From positions 2,232,001 through 2,296,000 of the forward strand of contig WAID01000004.1 of the NCBI GenBank assembly GCA_016584495.1: 64,000 nt of DNA, given 5' to 3'. This document shows positions 34,488 to 45,597 of this stretch, one piece after another. The position numbers and the translations under genes were made by a program. Position 1 is the first letter of the stretch. Each line of letters opens with the position of its first letter. This DNA comes from Celoporthe dispersa. Its lineage: Eukaryota > Ascomycota > Sordariomycetes > Diaporthales > Cryphonectriaceae. The notes under the pieces were generated by a model. The model was not told the DNA's origin. It worked only from the letters and a program-made list of their open reading frames with translations, and searched no databases.

Positions 34488-37400
34488 ATGACCATGGCGC
34501 CGGTCGACCTCGGCTCCGAAGCTGGATTCCTCCAGGCCGCGAACAAGAAGAAGAAGAAGGTGCAGTCTTTCAACTGGCTGGAGGACGAGGGCGACAAAAA
34601 AGACGGCGACGGTACCGAGGGAGGCGGAGACGGGAACAAAGACCAGAGCGGCGGCGGATCAGGCGGCGGAGGTGGCACCGGCGATAACGACGGTGACGAC
34701 GGCAAGAAGGACGGCGATAACAGCAATAACAACGGCGCCAATACCAATGATGACGATATCTGGGACTTCACGCCCGTGAGCAGCAAGAAGAAGAACAAGG
34801 CCAAGGTTGCAGAGGCCAAACCCGCGGACTCCAAGGCGACGGACTCCTTTGGCCTGCCGGATATCCCCTCGACCGACTTTCACGAGATTAAACTCGACGA
34901 CGCGGGTGGTGGTGGAGGAGGAGGGGCAGGAGGCGACGCCCTAGACTTCAGCTTTAGCTCGAAACCAGAGAAGGCCACCTCTGGCCTCAGCTCGTGGGCG
35001 ACAGGCTGGGGCAGTGGCGCCTGGGGATGGGGAGGTCTCAAGTCGCCCACCTCTGAGACCCCTAAGCCCGTCGAGGAGGAGAAGAAGCCAAAATCGCCTG
35101 TCCCCGTCGACGAAAACCCCTGGAGCATAAATCGTGGCAAGCCCAACAAGAAGACGACCACGACCTTTAGCTTCGGGGCGCTAGACCAGACCGAAGAGGA
35201 GCACGGCGAGGAGACGTTCGACTTCCTTGGCGCGGCCAGCAAGCCGGCCGAGAAGAAGAAGGATCTCGGCGGCTTCACTTGGGGTGTGGCGGCGGCAAAG
35301 ACTGGCGGTGATGACTCCTGGGGCAACCTGAACAAGGACAAGGCCGCCGAGGGCAAGCTCAAGGAAGAGGAGAAGCCACCCGCAGCCGCGGAAGAGCATG
35401 CTGACGATATCTGGGGCTGGTCTTCTACCAAGAAAGATGTAAGTCCTACACTTGATCCTAGAAGGTTTTTTGTTTTTGATTTTTTTTACTGTCCAATTAT
35501 TGTGTTCTAGATGGGCTAACAACGAATCTACAGAAAAAGAAGAACAGGGTTGCTGTCATAGAGGACTCATCGCCGCCCAAGGAACCGCTCCTGGACCTTC
35601 AAGATGGAGACACCTCGGGTAACAACGCCGATCGAGAGGCCGAGGCCGCCCTCGCCAGGAAGGAGGAGGCCGAGCTCCAGAAGCTGCAGACCAAAAAGGA
35701 CATGGGCAGTAAGCTGTCCAGGAAGCAGCAGGACCGCTTCGATGTCCTGACCGAGAATGCCAGGGCCAGGGCAGAAGCCGCAGCCGAGCCCAAGGCTGAA
35801 GGGCAGCCTGCTGCCGGTGAGGACGCCGAGAATCCTCCTCCTGCGTCTGGCGAAGCAGTAGATGATCGGCCATCCGGAGACGGCAGCAACGGCGCAGATG
35901 CTGCACAGGCCGAAGCGGACGAGAAGGCGCGTATCGCCGAGGAGGAGGAAGAGGAAATGTACCTGCTCCGCTCTAAAAAGAAGCTCAAGAAGCCCGAGAA
36001 GGACCGCCTGCAGCTCCTCGAGGAGAGAGCCCAACAGCGTGAGCGGGAGGCCGAGGAGGCCGCGGTGGCCAAGGGGAAACAAGACCAGGCCGCCGATGAC
36101 ATCTTGGATGTCCCTGCGGGTGACCCTACGGCCAACGCGAGTGACCATGCCCAGGACGAGGCCGACGAAAAGGCCAGGATCATCCGAGAGGAAGAGGAAG
36201 AGCTCACAGAACTGCTGTCTAAGAGGAAACACAAAAGGGCGGAGAAGGAGCGCATCCGGGTCCTCGAAGAGAACGCTGAGGCACGCGCCCGCGAGGCTGA
36301 AGAGGCTGCCGCAGCTGCTGCCCATTCTGTCCCGGAGAGCAGCGGTGATACGGCCGAATCCAAGACCGATGAGACGGCCCCGACATCCGTCAATGACTCT
36401 TTCGGTGATGACGCTACCACCGCCGCGCAGGCCGAGAAGGACGAAGCCGCGCGGATCATCGAGGAGGAAGAGCTGGAGCTGGAAATTCTGCTCGCCAAGC
36501 CCAAGCCCAAGAGGGCCGACAAGACGAGGCTCAAGGAGCTCCAAGACAGTAAGGAGAGGCGTGAGAAGGAAGCCGCTGCGAAGGCCGAGGTAGACGCTGT
36601 TCCGGATGCGGGCGGCGATGCGGGCGATGCCCCCCAAGCTGGCGAAGACGCGCCCGCCGATGGTGGCGGAGCTGGCAAGAATGAAGAGGACGAGCTGGCA
36701 GCCAAGATCATCGAGGAGGAGTTTGAGCTCGAGGTGCTCCTGTCAAAAACGAAACTCAAAAAGGCTGATAAGGCCCGTCTCAAGGTCTTGCAGGACAACA
36801 AGGAGCTGCGTGAACAGGGAGGCCACCGCCGCCAAGGAGAGCGCCGACGCACCGGCTGATGACTTGACCTTTGACGACCAGCCAGAACCCGAGGGCGATG
36901 CGGCGGCGGACGAGGCCGCCCTGCAGAGGGAGGCTGAAGACGCCCTGATCGCTGCTGAGGAGAAGGAGCTGTCTGAGCTATTGAACAAGGCCAAGCTCAA
37001 GAGACCGGACAAGGCGCGCCTCAAGGAGCTGCAGGAACGCAAGGACAAGCGCGACGAAGAGGCCCAGGCTGCCGCGGCCAAGGCTGAAGAGGAGGCCAGA
37101 GAACTCGAGGAGCAACTGAGGCGCGAGGAAGACGAGAGACGCGCGGCCGAGGTTGCTGCCGAGGAGGACGAGATTCACGCCCTCAAGTCAAAGAAGAAGC
37201 TCAGGACTTCTGAGAAGGGCCGCCTAGCCGAGCTAGAATTCCGACGAGACGAACGCGAGGCCGCCGCCGCCGCCGCCGCCGCAGCAGCAGCAGCAGCAAA
37301 GAAATCGGTAGACCTCCTCGACGACGGAGCTGCAAAGGACGAGGACAGCGGCAAGAAGGACCCTCAGCCTCTGTCGTGGGCAGATGACGATCCAGCCCAG

Positions 37401-40400
37401 GATAATGGTATGGGCGACGACTGGATGAACTGGGGCCTGACCAGCTCCAAGAAGACCAAGAAGAGCAAAGAGCCGGCCCTAGATGCCCCTCTGCCTGCCG
37501 ACCCCGAGCTTGAGAAGGCCGCCGAGGAGCAGGACCCCTGGTCCTGGGGCTCCAGCAAGAAGGACAAGAAGAAGAAGACCAAAACCAGCGATTTGATGGA
37601 ATTCGGCCGTGCTGAAGACAAACCGGTGTTTCCAACCCCGCCGCCGCCTGCCATGCCTGAGGCGGGTGGGTTCGACTTTGGCTGGGGAAAGCCGACCAAG
37701 AAGGAGCCGGTGGCGGAAGACGTGTGGGGTTTCAGTGGCAGCAGCAGCTCCAAGAAGAAGAAGTCCAAAGATGTCCCCGCCGAGGTTGTGGAAGACACAC
37801 TTGTGGCGTCTCCGACCGAGGACGCTAAAGAGAAGGTCAAGGCTGAGGACGATGACTTCTGGGCCACGTTTGGCAGCGGCAAGAAGGCAAAAGACAAGAA
37901 GTCAAGCAGCAAGGAGAACAAGGCCGCGAAATCCCCATCCCCGATCCCGGTCCCTCCTCCTGCTCCAATAATGGACCTGTTGGCGCCAGGAGAGGGTGAC
38001 GGTGGCAATGTCTGGGATGACCCCATCGCCTCTACTGAGCTCACCGACTCCTGGTCTAAACCCTCGGACAAAGACGGCAGCAAGAAGTCACCCTCGCCCA
38101 AGGAGCCCAAGCTCAGCAAGAAGGAGCTGGAGAAGCTGGAGAAGGAGAAGAAGAAGGCCGAGAAGGAGCAGAAGGCCCGGGAGGAGCAGGAGGCCAAGGA
38201 AGCGGCCGAGAGGGCTCGGGCCGAGGAAGAGGAGAGGCTCGCGGCCGAGGCCCAGGCGGAAGCTGACCGGCTTGCCCAGGAGGAGGCCGACCGCGCCCGG
38301 AGGGAGGAGGAAGAGAAGCAGGCGGCACTGGACGCCATCGCCCAGGAGGAGGCCGAGCTCACAGCTCTCCAGGCCAAGAAGGACTCGGGCAGGAAGCTCC
38401 TCAAGAAGGAGAGGGAGAAGTACGACAGGCTCTCGGCCAGCTGTCAGGCCCGCGCGGACGAGAAGGCCGCGCAGGAAGCAGCCGAGCAGGCGGCACGCGA
38501 GGAGGCCGAGAGGCTGCAGCGCGAGGCCGAGGAGCAGAGCCCGCCGGGAGGCCGTCGAGAAGGAGGAGGCCGAGCTCAAGGACCTCCAGAGGCGGAAGGA
38601 CTCCGGGCGCAAGCTGCTGCGGAAGGAAAAGGACCGCTACGAGCTGCTCTATGCGAACAAGAAGGCCCGCAGGGAGGCTGCCAAGCAGGAGGCAGAGGCG
38701 GCGGCGGCGGCTGCTGCTGCTGCTGCTGCTGACCCAAAGACCGACGACGACCTCGACAAGGACCTCGCCGGGCTGGACGACAAGGAGCTGGACGAGCTCG
38801 ACAAGTTCCTGTCTGCGCCCGCCGAGCCTGTGGTCGTCAAGAAAGCGCCAGAGGTGGATCCGTTCAGCTTCTGGGGCGCACCCAAGAAGACGACTAGCAC
38901 CAAAAAGGGCAAGAATTCGGTGGCTGAGCCAGTAAGTAATGCGTGCAACCCTCGTGTGAATCTTATTCCTGTTCCCTTGCCCCCTTGTCTGCGCTCATCT
39001 CAGTCGGCAGCAGCCGAGATTGCGCATGCTGAGTCATGGTCATCCTCCAAGCTTCTCGAAGCTACCACCACCAAGGCGACCACCGCCGCTGCTCCTGGTG
39101 GTGGCGCCACGGCCGAGGACACGTCTCCTCCCAAGACATGCAGTCCAGCTGCCGAGCCAGACCGTGAACCACAGCACCAACATGATGATGATGATGATGC
39201 GGTCGGGCCCAGCAGACCGGCAGCCGCTCAGCCAATGAAGAGAAAACCCGTTGGGGCCAAGATTGCTGACAAGCTGAAGGCCCTCGAGGCGACGTCCAGG
39301 GGCGAGGCCGTGCCGCCACCGCCGCCGCCACCTGCGCCGGCAGACCCGATCCCGCCACCACCGCCCGCGCCAGCAGAAGAGGCCAAGAGCAAGAGCAGGT
39401 CCAGGAAGATCACCGACATCCCTGGCAGCTTCCCGGGCGAGGATGAGGAGGACCTGGACGAGATCATCGAGGTCATCGACATGGCACCGGCCAAGAGCAA
39501 GAAGTCCAGCGGCAAGAGGTCCTCCAAGATCAAGACCGACGACGCCGTGGTGCCCATCCCTCCTCCGCCGCCCGCCGTGCCCGACGCGCCGACCGCTGTG
39601 GCCCTCCCGGTCGAGGTGAAGAAGGAGGGCAGAAAGGAGCGGCCCAAGATCAACCATAACGGCGGCTCGAGCTGGGGCATGTGGACCGCGTCAGCATCGC
39701 GCGACAGGGAGAAGAAGGCCTCCTCCAAGCCCAAGCCGTCTCCCGAGGAGCACCGGCGGGAGCGCAAGGAGCGCTCGCCCGACAAGGAGGAGAAGCTCTC
39801 CTCACAGGGGTCGTCGTCGGACAAGGCCGAGCGTGCCGAGAAGAGGGAGCGGGAGGCGGAGACGCCCGCGAGGCCCAAGCTCACGAGCGTCTTCACCAGC
39901 ACGCCTCCCATCTCCCGGTCCATGCCTACGCGCGAGAGACGGCACAAGGACGGCAGGTCCTCGCGCCGCCCCTCGGTCGTCGACGTCAGCAGCGGCATGA
40001 TCTCACCTCCCGAGGACGCGCCCGAGCCGGGCTCCAAGGCCGCCAGGATCCTGGGCATCGGCGAGGGCATGATGAGCCTGGGCAGGTCCGGCAGCAGGCG
40101 CAGCAAGCAGGCCTCGCGGCATGTCGAGGACGACGACATGGTCATGGTCGGCGCGAACGACGCAGAGCCCAGCCCGGACAGCAGGCCGTCGCGCCGCAGG
40201 CCGTCGAGGGTAAGCAAGAACCAACAACGCAGAAAGGACCTGTGAGGATGTGAGGACGGACAAGGCTGACTGACTCTTTTTTCTTCTTGTATCAAACAGA
40301 CATACGCGCAGGATGATGACATCGTCATGGTCGAAGTTGCCGACGCCACACCGACCCCGGGCCTGCGACGCTCCAACACCACCGGATCCACCAGGAAGGG

Positions 40401-41397
40401 ATTCGGCGGCCTCTTCGGGGGCATCCTGCCCAGTCCGCGACCCGAGCCGCCTCGCAGGCGTGGGATGTACCACACGGACGGCGAGGACGCAGGCATGGCC
40501 GCGGACGCTGATGCAGAAGCTGCCCGCAAGGAGGCCCGCCGCGCCCGCCGCGCCGACCGAGAAAGCGCCGAGAAGTCTAAGGAGGAGGCCAGACGCGAGA
40601 AGCGCCGCAGGCAGGACGAGGAGGCCGAGGCGCTGCGGCAGGCCGAGAAGGAGGCCCGCCGCGCCGAGAGGAAGACCGCGCGCCACAGGGCAGAGGAGGA
40701 CCGCCGGGCTACCGAGGAGAAAGACGCCGCGCGGGAGGAGCGGAGGAGACAGAAGCGGCTCGACCGCGAGAGGGAGCGCGAGGCACTGGCAGCAGACGAC
40801 GCCGAGGCCGAGGAGGCGCGCCGGGCTGCCAGGCGAGAGCGCCGCAAGGCACGGGCCGGGGAGAGCGACCGCGAGAACGACGAGGAGCGCCACCGACGCC
40901 GGGCCGAGAAACGGGCGGCGGCCCGCGAAGGAGAGGCCAAGCCCCCTACGCGGCGCCGGACCGAACCGGCTGAGGACGACTTCGTCTACCCGCGCCCGGC
41001 CAAGCCCTCGCGCCGGCACACAGACGGCCTAGACAATGCCGCCCGAAAGACGGCAGACGCCCCGGCCTGGCCTCACTCGGGCACGTCCAGCTGGGTCAAG
41101 GATCACAGCGACGCCGGCCCGCCCCCCGACGACGGAGGGATGACGACCGAGGCCGCGGACGAGGGCGACGAGGACTCGGCGCGGCGCGAGAGGCGGCGCA
41201 GGAGGAGGTTCGGCGACGTGGATGCCGACGCGAGCGGGGACCGAGACAGGAGGAAGAAGAAGAGGGAGGAGAGGAGCGACGGGAGCGATGAGCGCCGCCG
41301 GGAGAGGAAGGGATCATTCTTTGCCCCGGATGTCGCCGGCGTCCGGAGCGGCAGCGGCGGGTTCGGAGGCCTGTGGAAGAAGCTGAAGGGGAACTAG
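34488..41397 (+). CDS. Giant charged repeat protein with helical EK modules and Trp/Lys motifs, about 2,216 aa
   Basis: Four exons: 34488-35438, 35534-38931, 39004-40209 and 40300-41397, all phase 0. Exon 2 needs removal of one base at two places (36817-36819 GGG and 38540-38542 CCC) to stay open; with both, all exons join in one frame. Start chosen at MTMAPVDL (34488), or the next ATG at 34494. Family not recognised. Seven modules of about 43 residues fall between 35658 and 37262 and two more at 38330-38680. Each has an acidic start, ELxxLLxKxKLKR, then DKxRLKELQE. Interspersed are motifs like DDIWGWSSTKK, DPWSWGSSKKDKKKK and EDVWGFSGSSSSKKKK. Proline runs (39310-39370), DDDMVMV/DDDIVMV pairs and a long Arg/Glu helix (40510-40980) follow; it ends GFGGLWKKLKGN. 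No membrane span or enzyme motif. Likely a disordered scaffold. Confidence 0.75.
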
Positions 41398-43005
41398 GAG
41401 AAAAAAAGAAGAAAAAAAAGGGGGGGACCTTAATCAGTGGATGGTGGTGGCACGAGCATACATGGACAGATACGAAATTTCCGGATGACATGAAGAAATA
41501 TATGATGGGATGATATGATACTGGAATGGTACGGACGAATGAACTAACTCGGAGAAAGAGAGAGGACTTGGGGTTGGTATCTATGACGGTTGGGCTGCGT
41601 GATGATGGGAGATGGTGGCTTTTTTGTTTTCCTTCTCTCTTCTCTTTACAATCTTCTCCTTTGGCTCCTCCTCACACACGTCCCCGGCTGGCATGTCCGA
41701 GGCATGGCATGGTTTGCAGGATCGCTATCTTTTTTATCCTATTTTAAATACCCACTTTAGCATTTCGAACTCGTTTCATACACACAAGATATGTCGATTT
41801 CTCTGCTTTATCCCCTCGGCTTGAGCTTCATGGTATGTGTGTGGGTGGTGTTGTATTAGGCTGTGTTGGGTCTGCCAGCGTCCAGCTCGTTGGACACCGT
41901 GGGGGTGGAGGAGGAGGAAGACCACTTTCTGGTGGCTTACAACGTGGTTTTCATCTGCGTGTTTAGTTTATTTTCCCTCGGCTGCTAACTTGGTTGATTC
42001 AACTCTGCTTGTTAGGTACAATCACAGACTTGTAGACTCTGGTTATACAGGCCTACCTATGGGCTATTTTTGTGGATGTGTAATAATTGCAAGTGATCAG
42101 CCAGCAGAAAAGAACAGCAGCCAGGTTCTTGTGCAATCTCCATGTCATATACGGGACAGTACTTGATATCATACTGCCTCTGGGATCAAGACATGGTGAA
42201 TCCTAAAACCGTCTCTAGCCCAACGCCTGATGGGAAATTGATTAGGGGAGAGGAGGGAAAAGGTTCCGTCGGGTGTATTGCGTTGTCTGGAGAAAACTAT
42301 CAGCAAACAAGGCGGCAGGGAGTAGGAGGAATTAATCCTCGCTACTGCTACGTGATCCAAAGCAATACACCTCTCTGTCGCCGAGTTATCTCCAAACCTA
42401 CGTCCGAGCTTGTCTAGGGTAGCGATCGTCGGTTCCTCCGCACAATATAGGACACATTATGATTTTTCACCGCCTGTTGATCATGCAGGGAGGCGCTGAG
42501 ACCAGGCTGGAAGAGGATTGATCTGTCTGGATATGTAGAGATCCCTCACTGGACTATCGTTACTATGTACATGCAACAAACCCCCGCCAGCTGACCTGGC
42601 CTATCACTGTCTCATAAAGGTCATCACCCGTCACACTTATACCTCTCATCACGCTTTACAAATGCTAGGGTGGTATCCGTCTGCCGCCTGACACCTTCCA
42701 GATGGAGATGTAAAATGCGTAAATCTACTTGCAGCGCAGGAGCCAGAAGGATTTACCAGGGGGGGAAGGGTGGTATTTCGCCATACCGGCATAGGGAATG
42801 CTGCCGAGCACCGTGGCGAGGGAGGAGGAGGAAGAGAAAGAAGGGGAAGGCGCAGCACCATAGTAAGGTATTTGGATATAATTTAGTTACATACAAGTCG
42901 TGTCGCCTTGGTCCCAACTCTCGCCAGACAGACGAGTGCGTGAGAGGCTGTGACACATAGAGTGAGAGCGTGACAGACAGCCAACAGTAAACGAGATTCG
43001 TCGTC
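41398..43005. other. Intergenic region
   Basis: Starts with A8G7 (41412-41426) in the probable 3' end of the giant gene. Otherwise moderately AT-rich with no repeat or gene recognised; the short frames are unsupported. Confidence 0.45.
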
Positions 43006-45054
43006 ATGCGCTGGGTCGCTGCTGCTCTCGTCGTCGTCACCGCCAGGCTCACAGCTGCGGCCTGCCCGTATGCTGGAGCTGGAGGCCCACCGGCGCAGGT
43101 CCTGGGGCGCAGCAGCAGCAGCAGCAGCAACAACAACGACGCAACACCCGTCGAGGGCAAGAAGGGCATCCTCTACATGAACCGCAACTCGCCCGTCTCG
43201 TCGCAGCTCTACGTCGCCAACTCTGACGGCAGCAACGAGCGCCTGCTGCTGGGTAACAGCTCCGTGTACGAGTACCACGCCCAATGGTCCCCAGACGGCG
43301 AGTGGATCGTCTTCACGAGCGAGCGCAATGGCGACGGCAACCCAGACCTGTGGCGGGCCCGCCCGGACGGCAGCGGCCTCGAGGCGCTGGCCACGACGCC
43401 CCAGGTCGAGGGGGCCGGTGCCATCTCGCCCAACGGCAGCCTGGTGGCGTTCCACTCGACGCGCAACAACCACAAGAGCAACATCTGGGTGATGGACCTC
43501 GCGACGGGTGCGTCGTGGAACGTCACAAACTCCACAGAGGTGGCCGGGAACTGGACGCTGCCGGACGGACACTTCCGGCCGGCCTGGTCTCCGGACGGGG
43601 AGTGGCTTGTGTTCTCCTCGGACAAGGACACGCTGTGGAGGGGCCACAACAACGTGTCCGGCTGGGAGCACGCACAGGAGCTCTCCATCTACACCATCCG
43701 GCCCGACGGGAGCGGGTACCGCAAGGTGGTCAACAACACGGGGTACTCGCTCGGCTCGCCCAAGTTCTCGCCCGACGGGTCGCGCATCGTGTTCTACGAG
43801 ATGACCACCGAGGCCACCGTCTTCTCCAGGCGCCTGTCCCTGATGGACCAGGAGGAGAGCCAGATCGTGTCGGTCGACTTCGCCACGGGGACAGACCGCG
43901 TCAACCACACGTCGGGCGGCGGCGTCAAGGTGTTTCCCCAGTACGTCGACGCAGACACGATTGGGTATCGCAACAAGACGACCGGCTTCCACTACGTCTC
44001 CGCCCAGGCCAGCGGTGCTGCCGCGTCCAGCCGGGCTGCGGTCACGGGCGGTAGGGGTATGATAGCCTCGCCGGCCTGGTCGCCAGACGGGACACTGCTG
44101 GTGTACGAGAGGCCGGTCTGGGAGACCACCTCGGGCGAGCTCACCTGGCGGCCCATCAACAAGCGGCTCTACAGCTGGAACGACGACTGGGAGTACCGCA
44201 ACATGGACGTCTTCCCCGCCCTCTCCAGCCAGGGCGTCCTGGCCGTCAGCGAACAGGAGCTCGCCAACGGCTCCCTGTACACCATGCGGCCGGACGGCAC
44301 CCACCAGGCGCTGGTCCTCGACGCCCTCACCGACGATATCACCACCGCCGCGCTGGCTGCCGCGAGCGACGGGGGCGCCTTCCAGCCCTCGTGGTCCCCA
44401 GACGGCGACTGGCTGGCCGTGGGCCTCGGCACCTGGTTCCAGGACCGCGAGACCGAGCCGGGCCTCATCTACCGCGTCGCGGCCAACGGGTCGTGGCACG
44501 AGGTCCTCGTCAACGAGACGGGCACCAACGTCGGGTTCCCGAGCGTCTCGGCCGACGGGCGCTATGTGGTCTACCGCACGTGGGACCAGGGCGCGGACTG
44601 GCCGGGCGGGCTGCGGGTGCTGGACCTGGAGACGCGGAACACCACGGTGCTGACGACGTCGTGGGACATCCTGCCGTCGTTCTCGCCCGTGGGGCCCGAC
44701 AACACGATCCTGTTCACGCGGCGCACCAGCTGGCCCATCACGGGGCCGTATGACGACAACTACGATGTCTGCACCATCAACCTGGACGGGACGGGGTTCC
44801 AGAACCTCACGCCCGAGTCGCTGGGGAACGATGCCCACGCCACGTGGACGGCGGACGGCAGGATCTGGTACATGAGCTCGGCGTACGGGTTTCCCGAGGA
44901 GGGGCCCGTGTATGATAACATCTGGCAGCCGTACGCCAAGATCATGCTGATGAACGCGGACGGGTCCGACAAGACGGTGTGGTCGGATGGCATGTGGGAG
45001 GACGCCATGCCGCAGTTCATCCCGAATTCTCTGCTGAACGGGACTGCTGTGTGA
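43006..45054 (+). CDS. Secreted PD40 (TolB-like) beta-propeller protein, 682 aa
   Basis: Single exon. The N-terminus MRWVAAALVVVTARLTAAAC is a signal peptide with cleavage likely near residue 19. After a Ser/Asn-rich linker come about nine PD40 repeats, recognised by WSPDGEW, FSPDGSRIVFY, WSPDGTLLVYERP, WSPDGDWLAVG, VSADGRYVVYR and TADGRIWYMSS. This is enough for one seven-bladed propeller plus extra blades. Many N-x-S/T sites agree with secretion. No peptidase catalytic domain follows, unlike the dipeptidyl-peptidase-like relatives, so this is a propeller-only protein, possibly a carbohydrate- or protein-binding or lyase-type extracellular factor. Intronless and GC-rich at the third codon position. 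Function unknown. Confidence 0.85.
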   Translation: MRWVAAALVVVTARLTAAACPYAGAGGPPAQVLGRSSSSSSNNNDATPVEGKKGILYMNRNSPVSSQLYVANSDGSNERLLLGNSSVYEYHAQWSPDGEWIVFTSERNGDGNPDLWRARPDGSGLEALATTPQVEGAGAISPNGSLVAFHSTRNNHKSNIWVMDLATGASWNVTNSTEVAGNWTLPDGHFRPAWSPDGEWLVFSSDKDTLWRGHNNVSGWEHAQELSIYTIRPDGSGYRKVVNNTGYSLGSPKFSPDGSRIVFYEMTTEATVFSRRLSLMDQEESQIVSVDFATGTDRVNHTSGGGVKVFPQYVDADTIGYRNKTTGFHYVSAQASGAAASSRAAVTGGRGMIASPAWSPDGTLLVYERPVWETTSGELTWRPINKRLYSWNDDWEYRNMDVFPALSSQGVLAVSEQELANGSLYTMRPDGTHQALVLDALTDDITTAALAAASDGGAFQPSWSPDGDWLAVGLGTWFQDRETEPGLIYRVAANGSWHEVLVNETGTNVGFPSVSADGRYVVYRTWDQGADWPGGLRVLDLETRNTTVLTTSWDILPSFSPVGPDNTILFTRRTSWPITGPYDDNYDVCTINLDGTGFQNLTPESLGNDAHATWTADGRIWYMSSAYGFPEEGPVYDNIWQPYAKIMLMNADGSDKTVWSDGMWEDAMPQFIPNSLLNGTAV

Positions 45055-45597
45055 GTAAGTGCAGAGGATTAGTTCAAGAGCTGTGTGTGTGTGTGCGTGA
45101 GAGAGAGAGAGAGAGAGAAGTTCACAGCTTTGTTTGAGATCAAATGTCGACTTGTCCATTCGTGGCAGTTCGAATCACGAGAAGCCATGATGAGGTTGCG
45201 AGAAGCCATGGAAGAGGGGCCGAACTGAGGCAACATATTTTCTGATCACAAGTATGACTAGTCTGTCTTCTCTTGACACCAGCATCTGAGAGGAAGATTG
45301 AACCTTTCTGTGAGCTTGGAACGGTTGAAAAGTCGTTATTCTAGGAAAGAATGAAAAGAGTGTGAGCGTTGGGGAAAAAGAAACAAACAAAAAAAACGCT
45401 GATTTAAATACACCGAGAATCCAGTGTTAGGGTTATACTCCCCCACACACACCCCAGTTGCTTGCCAATGAAGGAAATCCAGCCCTGGCGCCTGCCACAG
45501 CCTTCTTTCAATCAACCAAGGCCATTGCCTTAACCAGAACAAGGCCAGTTTAAGTCCCCTTTCCGGCCTTTTTTGATCCTGATTCATCGATCTGAGG
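45055..45597. other. Intergenic region with short GT/GA repeats
   Basis: A (GT)n(GA)n stretch at 45082-45118 follows the propeller gene. From about 45340 the base composition becomes AT-richer, continuing into the next gene. Confidence 0.5.

Noticed and set aside
38932..39003. Intron of the giant gene read as coding
   Set aside because: The 72-bp segment is in frame and open, but it has GTAAGT and TCTCAG ends and its peptide lacks the charged bias of the flanks; treated as intron, though retention would be harmless.
39228..40940. 570-aa minus-strand frame (and similar at 35599-36852 and 37364-38404)
   Set aside because: Ser/Leu/Ala-rich complement of the Glu/Lys-rich giant gene; no independent content, and it crosses the giant gene's introns.
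42883..45159. 758-aa minus-strand frame opposite the PD40 propeller gene
   Set aside because: Arg/Val/Pro/His-rich antisense shadow of a GC-rich gene; the plus strand has a signal peptide and repeated PD40 motifs.
45160..45180. tRNA B-box-like CAGTTCGAATC
   Set aside because: No matching A-box or acceptor-stem pairing at the right distance.
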